Shown: positions 12,313-23,091 of the stretch, one piece after another
Numbering within the stretch: position 1 is the stretch's first letter
Layout: every line of letters starts with the position of its first letter
Source of the DNA: Medicago truncatula
Lineage: Eukaryota; Streptophyta; Magnoliopsida; Fabales; Fabaceae
Assembly (NCBI RefSeq): GCF_003473485.1
Contig: NC_053049.1
Location: 31,021,292 to 31,085,291, forward strand
Direction: 5' to 3'
DNA length: 64,000 nucleotides
The notes under the pieces: model-generated
The model's input: the letters and a program-made list of their open reading frames with translations, nothing else
What the model was told of the DNA's origin: nothing
Database searches by the model: none
Position numbers and translations under genes: made by a program

Positions 12313-13489
12313 CTAGTAACAACTTCGATAGATAATATAATTTAGAAATTCAAATAAAACAGTTTGAAAATCCAATTGTCATGCAAATTTACTATTTAGC
12401 AATGTACTGGTTTATGTCAAACCACTGTCAATTGAATTACTCCAATTTAGCCAAACTCCAATATATATTTAGCAATGTACTGATTTGTTGTTAATTAGAA
12501 ATTTTTAATGACTTAATAGATTTAAAATCTTTGTGAGCAACAAATTACAAGCATTGTTTTAAATATATAAATCTTTCAAATGATGCATCTATGCCACTAT
12601 TTCTTTAAATTAGAGTTTGTACTTTGTACACCTGCTGTTGTTTTGTGAATTTCTATTTGTTCTCATGCCTTCCATATTGAAATGAAGATATAGAAGAAAA
12701 AATATGCTGAAACTAGCTAATTTTCGCAGACTAAACACTATTAAATTAGTCTCCAACTTTTTGTGATGTTCTCAAAAAGTGCCTTCCATACTAATATGAA
12801 GATATGGAAAGAATAATTCAAAAAGATTAGTCAATTTCTTTTTGTGTTAACTCTTCGATTTTTAGGAAAAGAGATTATAGTAATCTCGAGTACATCTGTA
12901 AGGTAAGTAAAATTTGAGCTATAATTGTTTCACTCATTAAATAAACTCATATGTCATAAACAATATGTTCTTTAATGAAATTTATTAACCACTCAAGTGT
13001 GATTGCTTGTTTAAGATTAGTCAATTTACTCTTATTAGTTCTTCAAAGAGTATGTTAGGGACTAATTTGAATTTTTTTTTTATCGCAAGGGACTAATTCG
13101 ATTGAAAGTGGATAAATTTAGAGATCAAACTAGTAAATGATTAAATACAAACCCACTTGGGTTGACCTAGTGGTATTGGTTTGGGACCTTAGAGTGTGCT
13201 CCTTCTCAAGGCTCATGTTCGATTCTCTTTGGTGCTAATTTAGGTGGGTTAATTTAATTTCTTAAATAAAAAGTGATTAAATACAAAAAGAACTTGATAG
13301 TTTAATAGAGTTAGAAATAATTTTGGTATACTCATAATTTCATAAACCAATCCGAGAATGTAATACAAAATCATAGACTAATTTTATGATACCTCTATTT
13401 CTTTTTGGTAAATAGAGATAACTTTCATTAACCAACGCAATTATTATAAACCAGATGGAATTAGGAAACAACTAAACAAAGAAACAAGA

Positions 13490-13955
13490 GTTAAGCATCC
13501 ATTAATGAGTTTGCACCCGAATCATCAGAGTTTGCACCTTCTTGAATTGCAATCCTATAATGTAAGCATCCATTTTGATTTGGTTAAGGAGTTGTTGAAC
13601 AGATCGGTAACAATTCTGAAATCTTCTATCATTCCTCTCCTTCCAGATCATATAGAGGGTCACACTCAACACCATTCTATGAGTTTGATGCATGCCATTG
13701 TTACTGTTACAATGAGACTGGACATATTGCAAAATAGATTGCCAATTGCTAGTATTGACACTCATATTCATCCATCTCATAGCACCTTTCTAAACAACAA
13801 CATCATATTCACAAGAAGAAAAAAAAAAGTGAGATTGAGTTTCATTCTCCTTTGTACACAAAATGCAAACCTGGTCACATTGGATACCTACTTTAAGCAT
13901 CCTCTCACATCCCAGAAGTTTTTACAAAACAACATCCTAATTCCAAACACATAAA
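13490..13955 (-). pseudogene. LINE zf-RVT fragment, unit 2 copy
   Basis: Same minus-strand remnant as in unit 1, including YMIWKERNDRRFQN and the CxxC-type zinc-binding stretch, with a few substitutions and small indels. It was duplicated with the unit rather than inserted separately, because both flanks match unit 1. Not functional. Confidence 0.7.
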
Positions 13956-13962
13956 AAAAAAA

Positions 13963-14592
13963 GGATTAATAGAGCTTTACCCCCTTGTAATATATGACAC
14001 TTTTGGTTTTCCCCCTGTAATTTTTTTTTTAGATTCCGTCCTTTTAAAATAAAGATTCTTCAAGATTGCCCCCTGAACCCTGTGACTCAGCAGAATCTAT
14101 GATGTGACATTTTTTTTTTCAATTTTTTTGGATGCCACGTGTAAAAAAGATTTTACATGTCATTTATAATTAAAAAAGTAAAAAAAATATATTTTTTTTA
14201 AAAAACGAAAAAATCTTTTTTTAAAAAGCTAAAATTATTTTAAAAATCAGAAAAATACTAATTTTTTTTAAAAAATTTGAAAAATCGAAAAAAAATCAAT
14301 TTTTTTTTCCAAAATTTAAAAAATTGAAAATGAAATTCCAGATTTTTTTTTTTTTATTTTAGCTCAAAAAACTGACATGGAAAATGTATTTTACACGTGA
14401 CATTAAAAAAAAATTGAAAAATAAAAAAAAATGTCACGTCAGTGACATATCAAAGATTCTGCTGAGTCACAGTGCATAGTGGGCAATCTTGAAGAATCTT
14501 TATTTTATAAGGACGAAATCTAAAAAAAAAAATTTGCAGGGGGAAAACCAAAAGTGCCCTATATTACAGGGTGGTAAAGTCCTATTAACCCT
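13963..14592. mobile_element. Long-TIR foldback element at the unit 2/unit 3 junction
   Basis: Second copy of the foldback element seen at 8480-9121, with the same arms (ATTAATAGAGCTTTACCCCC at left and its inverse at right) and a somewhat shorter A/T-rich centre. It lies exactly between unit 2 and the start of unit 3 (TATTCGGTTTTTTGCGG at 14600), so it marks the duplication period. Confidence 0.7.
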
Positions 14593-14935
14593 AAAAAAAA
14601 TATTCGGTTTTTTGCGGTTTTCAATTTTTTTTGATTAGTTTACAGTTTTTTTATCGGTTTGAATTTGAACACCCCTAAAACCATCTCCAATGGGAGATCT
14701 TCAACATTTAAGACCCGATATCTATTAGGTACTCCCATTTGGGAGAAAATTTTTCAAGGTCTTAAAAGACCTGGGGGTCTCACTTAAGACCCTCAATCTT
14801 AAGCGGGACCCACTCTCTTTTAATATTAAAAAATTGAAATATAATGATATAAAGTTATTGATAGTTGCTTATCGTGGCTCATTTAAGTAATTTGTATGAG
14901 ATGCTGGGTTGGAAGGATTGAGTACTTATTAGATA

Positions 14936-15208
14936 CTTCCTCCGTTTCAAAATACTTGTCCATTTTGAAGAAATTACACATACCAATGAATCAAATAAAT
15001 GTTGTCATTTTTTATGAAATTCTTTGTGTCTTTTTCTATAATACCCTGCTCATTTATTATTTCATTCAATTATTTCTCTCTCAACAATAAATAGGTAAGG
15101 GTAATATTGATAAACCAATAATTAATGTTGCATTGAAACTTCAAAGTGACAAGTAAAATGAAACAAAATAATTCTCCAAAATGGACAAGTATTGTGAAAT
15201 GGAGGGAG
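14936..15208. mobile_element. Stowaway-like MITE (unit 3)
   Basis: Same element, same site and nearly the same length (273 bp) as the Stowaway in unit 2, with TA at 14934-14935 and 15209-15210. Right-end TIR is slightly decayed (AATGGAGGGAG). It was inherited by duplication, not inserted independently. Confidence 0.85.
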
Positions 15209-15828
15209 TACTACTCTTAAATAATTATAAATAAGTGATGTATCCGTAAGACTCATTTAAATATTTAAAAATGAATATCTCCATTATAGATGCTGTAATA
15301 AAGAATATAACTTTTTATTAAAAAATTTTGTAATTATTACATCAACAAAAATAACAATTTTTTTTTTGAAGAAACAAAAATAACAACTTGTTTTATAAAA
15401 AAAGTAAAAACTTATTTCAAAGACATACTGTCATTTAATACAATTCTTTTTTCTTTTTTGACCAAACATTTAATACAATTCTTAAAAAACTTGTGAAGCT
15501 GGTTTCTTAAGAAACAAAATGACTATACGGCCCATGTTAAAGCAACCTCTCTCGCCAACTTCTTCACAATCAAACAAGAGAAATTTGGCATCTTGATCTC
15601 ACCAATAATTCTCTCATCTCTCTTTCACTGAAAAGTCTAACAAGGTTTATGTGGGTCAAAATCGTCGACAAGATAGTTTTTCTTGTTGGGAAGTTAAGTG
15701 GAAATGAAGTATTTTTTGGAAGAAAAAGACCAAACTTTTCTACGCTCCCTACATAGTTTTGAGAAATTGTTATCATTACAAATAACCTAAACTCGTTGCT
15801 GATATTCACAAATAAGAAAGCTTGAAAG

Positions 15829-16107
15829 ATGTCTTACTTAATATCCATGCTAGTTTTGTTGCTAGCAATTATCACTCTTACAACCGTAGCAGGAAATATT
15901 AATCCCAAATATGAGTCTGCACGATCCAATGGATTCATCAGTTACCAGCCCCCAACAACTGATACACAAAAACTGGTTGGTCTCGATTACAGGCGACGTA
16001 GACATGCACCACCGCCGCCACCTCAATATCGTCCCAGAATTAACTACCCAGGAACACCACACCAACAGCCTCATCGACACCAGTTACGCCCACCTCCTAA
16101 AATGTAA
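15829..16107 (+). CDS. Small secreted proline-rich protein, copy 3 (unrecognised family)
   Basis: Single-exon ORF, 92 aa, with signal peptide, the constant NINPKYESARSNGFISY block, TDTQKLV and RRRRH as in copies 1 and 2. The tail is again different (PPPPPQYRPRINYPGTP, then a His/Gln-rich stretch) and ends QLRPPPKM instead of PIRPPPKM. It is one residue shorter just after RRRRH. Upstream sequence to about 350 bp and the 3' flank match the other copies, so the promoter is probably shared. Minus-strand frames across it are shadows. Function unknown. Confidence 0.75.
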   Translation: MSYLISMLVLLLAIITLTTVAGNINPKYESARSNGFISYQPPTTDTQKLVGLDYRRRRHAPPPPPQYRPRINYPGTPHQQPHRHQLRPPPKM

Positions 16108-16984
16108 GAATTAAGAACTCACCATTTGAGGAGGCTAAGTTGGTCCAATAAACTACTCTCTCCTGTTATGTTTAAAAAAAAAAAAAAAAGTTTTTTTTAG
16201 ATTCATTGAATACTTGATACATATTATAAACCAAATATATTAAGTATTCAATAAATCTAACAATCAGTTTTTTTTAGTTTATAAATGTAACTGAAGGACA
16301 ATTAACATCATCGTTGATAGTATATTTTATGTCTTTCACTAAAAAAAGTATATTTTATGTCTTAGTTGTTATTTTGATTTATATATTTTCTGTACTTTTT
16401 AGTGTGCTTAAGATTTTACCATATGGATAATAATGATTTATCCAGAATATTATATAATAAGTGTATTAATTGTTCATTAAGGAAAAGAACAAAAATAAAT
16501 GTGGAAACGTCTTTAATTGTATTTGATAGTTTTTTTTTATTGTTTATTTTATCTTTAATTTTCTTAGTTCCATATTTTTAATTTATTTGGAGCCTGTCAA
16601 CGATATTCCGGGTTGGAATCCAGTTAATAATATGTCTAACATAATAATATTGTTATTTGTCGGTTGAGTTATGTCTTACGAACAACGACGCAATTTATTA
16701 GTATATCATATTTAATATCTTTTGTCAAAAAAAAAAATCATACCTTTTTTTTTTTTTTTTTATTTAAGGAGAAATCATACTTAATATCTACTGTGTGAAT
16801 AGAATTACTCAAATTTAGCCAAACTGCAATATATATGCTCCCATTCACTTTATACATTTTCCGGTACTGATTTGTTGTTGGAAATTGTTAAAGACTTACC
16901 AGATTTAAAATATATTTGAGTAAACTAAATCAGAAAATATCATATCATCTTTTGTTTGATTTCCTTACAACTTTTTTTGGTCAA

Positions 16985-17110
16985 GTAGGCAAACAGCCAG
17001 AGAAATTCACTTTAAATGTGAATAAGTAGGATGTTGGGGGTTCAAACTCCAGCCTCTACATATATATGCATTATCCAATACTAAATAAGTTAATCTTACA
17101 GGAACCCCCA
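16985..17110. repeat. Dispersed SINE-like repeat fragment
   Basis: Carries GTGAATAAGTAGGATG, then GGGGTTCAAACTCCAGCC, then CTACATATATATGCATTATCC. The GGTTCAAACTCC part resembles a polymerase III B box. A related fragment lies at 22315-22380 (GGTTCGAATTCC, then CATCTGCATATAT). Likely a common dispersed legume repeat; class uncertain. Confidence 0.4.
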
Positions 17111-17318
17111 TACATACAATTTACATGGTATATTTATTATTTTTTCAACAAACATACCTCTTATTAATATTACTAATTTATCCTTGAAAATGAAAAGTTA
17201 AAATTAAACACTAATTTATTTCAATGTTTTCCAACTTCAAAGTTATTGTTAAATCGGCGCACATTACTACTTTGTTTAATATGACATCTTCATATAAGTG
17301 ATTTAAAAAAAAAATAGT

Positions 17319-17486
17319 GGTATTTGAACAACCATTTCATACAACTTTTGGTGACAATTTCTTTTCTCTCTTTTCATTGGTTAAAAATAATGGAGAGAGA
17401 AAAATGAAGAGAGAAAATAAGAGGATAATGCGAGTATGAGAGATAAAGTTATAAAAAAATCGTCATAAAATGGATGTACAAATATT
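17319..17486. mobile_element. Short MITE (GGTATTTGAACAACC family)
   Basis: About 170 bp starting GGTATTTGAACAACC and ending with the approximate inverse (GGATGTACAAATATT). The middle carries a CTCTCTTTTCATTGGTTA / AATGGAGAGAGAAAAATG pair. Closely related to the element at 62407-62564 and more distantly to the one at 49148-49507. No clear target duplication. Confidence 0.55.
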
Positions 17487-19062
17487 ATTTCTCTTAAAAA
17501 AAAAAAAAGGGGTTGACATCGTTCTATATAACTATAAATTACTAATAAGATATAGTTAAAGTGGCCCCATACGAACACATCATTTGTTCAATCAATTTTT
17601 AAAGGTAATGTTTAATAAGTATTTATTTATTCCAATCTAACAACTCTTCAAAAATTATTAAGTGGGTCCTACAAATAACTTTACATTAGTACTTTTTAAA
17701 AACAATTAATATGTTTGTGCAATTTGCTCATTATTTAGCAAAGACGATTCCGTGTCATGTTAGTTTCCGTGTTCATATTAGAACTCTATCATATATCTCT
17801 ATTATTATTATAAATGAAATGCACTAAATTTTCCTTTGTAAAAACAGTTTGTGCAACATTATTATTTTTTAAATATGAAGAAAACATTGAATAGAGAGTA
17901 TGCAATACAAGAGAGAGACAATACTTTTACTACAAGCTTTGCATCTAAATAACAGTGCTTCTTATTTCTTCTCCATTGATAACAAAAAAGGACTTGTTTC
18001 TACCTACTAAGTAACAAAATAGTCTTTGTCAAAAAAAAAAAAAAGTAACAAAATAGTCAATAGTAAGCATTTTCTTCAAATCTTCACTTGAATTACCATT
18101 GACCAAACAATGCTACGATATACTCAACTATTGAGTTTCCTTTGATCTTTGATAAAATGTCAATTATAAGATGGACAATTTAAATGAGAAAACCCCTAAA
18201 TTTCATTTTAAGGTGAAATGATCAAAGTCCTTTACTTTATGTTACCAACTTACTCAAATTAAAACCATGAGATCATCTCACTCTAACGTACCAAAATTCA
18301 ATCAAGTCTAAGTTACTCCATTTATTCTCTAATTACAAAAGTTTATATGAATTTTCAGAGAGATGAATGCGATGAGGGTTTGAACAAGATAAAGAGAAAA
18401 TGTCATAATTTAAAAAAATAGATTGTTAAAACTTATATAATTTTTGAGAATATAAGAGAAGTGAACATGTATAAATTTTGTGAAAATATACGATTGAATC
18501 AATTCATTCAAATCTAGAACATAAGTGTGAATCGATTCATAAGTTAGAGACTTTTAAAGCACTATTTTAAAGAAAAATAGGGAGTGAATCGATTCATTCA
18601 ACCTCGGAAAAGGATTTGTGAATCGATTCATAAGTCAAAGAGTTAAACCTCTTAAAAAAAATAATTCATTCAAATCATAAACGAGGTATGAACCGATTCA
18701 CTTAACTTAAAGTGTAATAAATCATGTTTTTTTATTATGTGAATTGATTTTCACATACCCCAAAATTAATTTTTTTTTTATGCTAACATAACTTCCAAAA
18801 ACATTATTCATTGAAATTTCAAAGGGACGGTGATGTGATACTTAGAAGTTACTTAGTTACATCAATTATAAACTTATTTTTTGTCCTCTAATTGAAATGA
18901 ATTCTTATACACTAAAAATAATATGTACTTACATGATGCACTTAATTAGTTAAAAATTATTTAATTGATGCACTTCGTTAATATAAAAAATATTACAGTG
19001 TTGGTAATCAATGGATTCACATTGACACCACAATTATTTTCACTTTTCAAAATATTATAATA
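17487..19062. other. Intergenic; AT-rich with a cluster of GAATCGATTC palindromes
   Basis: No gene is supported. Between about 18490 and 18715 the palindrome GAATCGATTC (often TGAATCGATTCA), or a one-base variant, occurs six or more times at irregular spacing, separated by variable AT-rich sequence. The rest is AT-rich sequence with microsatellite-like runs and nothing I can name. Confidence 0.5.
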
Positions 19063-19354
19063 CTCCCTCCGTCCCTAATTATAAGACCCTTTTGAGAATT
19101 TTTTTTGTCCCTTTTTATAAGATCCCTTTGTTATTTTCAACTACATTAATTATTTCTTTACATACATGCCCCTATTTATTATACATCTTTTTCTTCAATC
19201 AACAATAAATAACATGTTGAAAACATAAATTAACCTTCTTTCTTAAAGGATAAAATTGTAAAAACAATAGTGATTAAAACAACTTTAATACAAATATCCA
19301 CTATCTTAATTCCCGTAACTTTGGCAAAATGGTCTTATATAGGGACGGAGGGAG
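19063..19354. mobile_element. Stowaway-like MITE
   Basis: Perfect-looking ends CTCCCTCCGTCCCTAATTAT and (inverse) ATATAGGGACGGAGGGAG flanked by TA at 19061-19062 and 19355-19356. Length 292 bp. No coding capacity. Stands alone in the gene-poor region. Confidence 0.85.
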
Positions 19355-19356
19355 TA

Positions 19357-20990
19357 TATGTTTATCATATCAGTTTATCATCTCAATTTACACTACAATC
19401 TTTTTCCATTATTTTGGGTGATTTCTACGAGGATCTACGTATAGGTTGTCATTTTTTTTTTCCATAATTTTGGATGATTTCCATGAGGATAGGAGGGTGC
19501 CTCGATGACTCTCTACTTTCCTAGCTCCATTCTTGTATCTCTCGTATTCTTCTCTATCTCTTTTTTTTGGTCAAAGGTAACGTATATAGAGCTAATTTGT
19601 AATACAAACATACATTTCTAAGTTATATATTTAAGTAAATAAAAGATTATAAAATTTTCTAAACAAATATATACATTATCAACCCTTAAGTAAATAATAG
19701 ATTATAAAATATTCTAAACAAATATATACATTATAAATTCTATTGATTTTATTATGAATATAAATTCTTCATTAAACATATATTTAGGTGTTTCATTCTC
19801 AACACTCCTCTTGATTGGATATCTTTTGAACATCCGATTTGAGATTAAATCTAAAACCCGTTTTGTTTATTGTTCTTCCTCATGTCCTTTCATGTAAAAC
19901 TTGTGTATGTTTCATGCAACATATAAAAACATCGGTATGTTCATGTAACATATAACTATGTTATAAGTCATGAGTTGTTGCTTGTTCATCTACATCTTCA
20001 GGTAACACATTCAACATATTTTATGTAACACATAAAAGTATAATCATGAGTTGTTTATTTACATGTTCGTGTAATACATGAGCATATTTTATAAAACACA
20101 TGAAGATGTAGTCATTGGATGTTGCTTATAATCCAAATTGCATTTGGTTTCTACTTTGCTATTTTTTTTCATTATCATCTTCTTCTTTTATCTTCACAAG
20201 CAGTTTGAGAGTATAGACTTTACTTTAATACCAATGGTTGGTTTTTTTTTTTTTTAAAAAAAAAAAAAAATGGTTGGTTTTTATTGCGAAAATTATATGA
20301 GATATATTTTATATGGAGAGTCTCTTAAACTTTTATTCATTACTCTATACGTAGCGCTAGTTCTCGTGAGCTTGGCTCAGTTGGTATGAATAATGCATAA
20401 AATATGTAAGGTTCGGGGTTCAAATCCCGACCACCACAAAAAAAAATTGTAATAAAAAAACATATTTTTAAATCATATACTTAAACTTAAAAAAACACAT
20501 CCTATACATATTTTAAATAGAAAATCTTTAAAAAATATATTTAGACATTTTATCCTAAAAAAACATCTTCTCTCCCATTTCACGTCTAAAATATATAATA
20601 GAAAAAAAAAATATAACACATTCAATAAACATCATTAAATGATTGAAATGCAAAAATAGAAATTAATATATTGCAGCTAATTTCATATATGGCGACCGTG
20701 AGAGATGGTTCTTAATATCGAAATAGTAATGGGTAGAGGTGTTCAAATAAAACTAATGAAAAATAAAATTGCTAACTGATCCAAATCAGTCGAAAATCGT
20801 AAAAAAATCAAATATTTTTGAAGAATTTAGATGTTGTTTTGTAAAAACTGCTCAAATCGAATAAAATTTTGGATCTCTATTTCAAAATCAAACCAGACCA
20901 CAAAAGTAAATTTTAATCCTTATTTTTTATTTTATTAGTATTTGAATTAATCTATTTATTTTTAATTTTTAATTTTATATATTACATTAA
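19357..20990. other. Intergenic; AT-rich with repeated ATGTAACACAT-type phrases
   Basis: No gene is supported. At 19870-20110 short phrases such as CATGTAACATATAA and CATGTAATACATGAGC recur. A long T-run meets a long A-run at about 20248-20270. The end near 20738 (GAGGTGTTCAAATAAAAC) looks like one end of a dispersed element whose other end may be near 23040, on the far side of the Helitron. Confidence 0.4.
20365..20445 (+). repeat. tRNA-like SINE fragment
   Basis: GTGAGCTTGGCTCAGTTGG followed 40 bp later by GGTTCGGGGTTCAAATCCC and then an A-run. The two blocks match tRNA-derived internal promoter boxes. No full cloverleaf can be folded, so this is not a tRNA gene; a tRNA-derived SINE copy is the best reading. 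Confidence 0.5.
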
Positions 20991-22468
20991 TCTTCTTATA
21001 ATTAAAGTTAACATGTAAGCCCTAATTTTAACCTAAGCCCTATTGCATAATTTTACTGTTTAAACCCTAATGCTCATCTTCTTATATATCTTCTTCTTCT
21101 TATATATTAAAGTTAACATGTAAGCCCTAAGTTTAACCTAAACTCTATTGCATAATTTTACTGTTTTAACCCTAATGCTCACACCTAATCTTCTATTTTC
21201 ATGATCAACCCTAATGCTCACACCTAATCTTCTTATCTTCTTATATCTTCTTATATATTAAAGTTAACATGTAAGCCCTAATTTTAACCTAAACCCTATT
21301 GCATAATTTTACTGTTTTAACCCTAATGCTCACACCTAATCTCCTATTTTCATGAACAACCCTAATGCTCACACCTAATCTTCTTATCTTCTTATATATT
21401 AAAGTTAAGCCGTAAGCTCTAATTTTAACCTAAACCCTATTGCGTAAGTTTACTGTTTTAACCCTTATGCTCACACTTAATCTCCAATTTTCATGAACAA
21501 CCCTAATGCTCACACCTAATATTCTTATATATTAAAGTTAACCCGTAAGCCCTAATTTTAACCTAAACCCTATTGCATAATTTTACTGTTTTAACCCTAA
21601 TGCTCACACCTAATCTCCTATTTTCATGAACAACCCTAATGCTCTCACCTATTCTTCTTATCTTCTTATATATTAAAGTTAACCCGTAAGCCCTAATTTT
21701 AACCTAAACCCTATTGCATAATTTTACTCTTTTAACCCTAATGCTCACACCTAATCTCCTATTTTCATGAACAACCCTAATGTTCATACCTAATCTCCTA
21801 TTTCATGAACAAAACAAATCGGCATCGCTTTATTTCCCCTATTTCTTCAAAACAAATCGCCCTATTTCTTCAACAAAACAAATCGCCCTATTGGAATAAA
21901 AGGGTTTTGAAAGATTATATCAAACATTTTTTTTTGTTAATATTACACTTTTCATCCAAATTAGAACTGAACTCTCTTTGTTAAATATCTACCACAAAAT
22001 GCACTAGAATTTTGCAATCTATATAAACAGGTGGAAGAAACATTTTAACAAACAGTTAAAGGGTATCATTTACGGTAAAGGCCAAATATTTGATAAAAGA
22101 AAAATTATTTAAATAAAACATTTTACATGTTGAGGTTAAGAATGAGCTATTTTTAGGTACATAATATAACATTAACATACAATTTTTACAACAGAATGAA
22201 GTAACATTTTGTCAAAAAAAAGAAGAAGATGAACATACCAATTATATTACATTGACATATAATTTTAACAAAAGAATGAAGTAACACACGATTGATAAAA
22301 ATTAATATTTTTAAGGTGAATAAGTGTGGTGTCTGAGGTTCGAATTCCAACATCTGCATATATTTGAGACCACATATTTCATTCTCTTTGATATACATTG
22401 AGATTTGTTTTTATCTACTACATCTACAATGTATATGACCCGTGCGGCAGCACGGGTGGAAAATCTAG
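20991..22468 (+). mobile_element. Non-autonomous Helitron
   Basis: The 3' end is diagnostic: a hairpin ACCCGTGC-GGCA-GCACGGGT (22438-22457) is followed 7 bases later by CTAG at 22465-22468, with host T next. The 5' end is placed at TCTTCTTATAATTAAAG (20991), beginning TC with host A before it, so the element sits between A and T as Helitrons do. Length about 1.48 kb. No Rep/helicase ORF. The 5'-terminal sequence is repeated about six times inside (separate entry). The 5' boundary is less certain than the 3' one, since any of the repeats could be the true end. Confidence 0.75.
21001..21815 (+). repeat. Tandem repeat of about 141 bp, six copies, with telo-box motifs
   Basis: Copies begin with ATTAAAGTTAA at 21001, 21106, 21257, 21398, 21531 and 21672, giving spacings of 105, 151, 141, 133 and 141 bp. 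Each has the order TAAGCCCTAA, TTTAACCTAAACCCTATTGC, TTTTACTGTTTTAACCCTAA, then TGCTCACACCTAATCT and TCTTCTTATATATT. Copies 3-6 hold AAACCCTA, the plant telo-box, and most also hold AACCCTAA. Located in the left half of the Helitron. Confidence 0.85.
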
Positions 22469-22488
22469 TTAAATCTATATTTTTACTA

Positions 22489-22747
22489 CTCCCTCCGTCC
22501 CTTAATACATGACACAGTTGACCCAGTTACGCATACCAATGCGTAATTTTGAGTTTAAATATCTTGAATAATATATTGGAGAAAATTATGAAAATTTGAT
22601 ATCTTGAAAAATACTCATCGAGATGAATCTAACGACATCTCATATGATACTATTTATCTTTGAACATTAGTAGAAAAATATGCTCAAAGTAAATTAGGTC
22701 AAAATTGCACATTTTCAAAAAGGTCATCTATTGCGGGACGGAGGGAG
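22489..22747. mobile_element. Stowaway-like MITE next to the Helitron end
   Basis: Ends CTCCCTCCGTCCCTTAATAC and GCGGGACGGAGGGAG are inverted, with TA at 22487-22488 and 22748-22749. Length 259 bp. It lies 20 bp beyond the Helitron terminus, in host sequence, so the two insertions are independent. Confidence 0.85.
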
Positions 22748-23091
22748 TACTTCATATGTTTTGAACATAATCAATCATTTTGATTTTGTAATAATGTTCT
22801 TTTAAAATATATTTTATGTTATATTTTGCATCAAACATGTTATTTTATCGTGTATGTTTAATATTAATAAAACAAATTACATGTTAAATTTTGGATATCC
22901 AAAAATCAATCCAAATTAAGCTGCATATATTTGAATTTTTTTTTATTTTTAAAATAGTCATCCAAATCAATCTGAATTGCATTTGAGTTTTATTTGGATC
23001 GGAAGACTTTTGCCTCAAACCCAATCCAAACAACAACACGAATGTCCATGGTAATGATTGCGTTTATTGGTCAAGATTGGTCAAGGAATAC

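Larger units (their letters stand above)
9127..14596. repeat. Tandem segmental duplication, unit 2
   Basis: About 5.5 kb, starting TATTCGGTTTTTTGCGG right after the foldback element and collinear with unit 1. It is longer mainly because of two insertions absent from unit 1: the Stowaway at 9468-9741 and the hAT-like element at 11973-12312. Outside these, long stretches around the peptide gene match unit 1 with only scattered substitutions. Confidence 0.9.
14597..16915. repeat. Tandem segmental duplication, unit 3 (truncated)
   Basis: Collinear with the first 2 kb of units 1 and 2, including the Tourist-like MITE, the Stowaway and the peptide gene. It then loses about 0.8 kb and rejoins the unit sequence for roughly 110 bp (16803-16915, matching about 6925-7035 of unit 1), where similarity ends. 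The LINE fragment and foldback element are missing. Confidence 0.85.

Noticed and set aside
15862..16114. 72-aa minus-strand and 67-aa plus-strand ORFs across the third peptide gene
   Set aside because: Shadows of the 92-aa secreted-protein ORF, which has a signal peptide and two matching paralogs.
20365..20445. Possible tRNA gene
   Set aside because: Internal promoter-like boxes are present, but the acceptor stem and the full cloverleaf do not form; it is better read as a tRNA-derived SINE.
21001..21815. CRISPR-like or interstitial telomere array
   Set aside because: Units are 105-151 bp and repeat as a whole, without alternating spacers; TTTAGGG-type motifs are scattered and not tandem, so it is neither a CRISPR nor a telomere tract.
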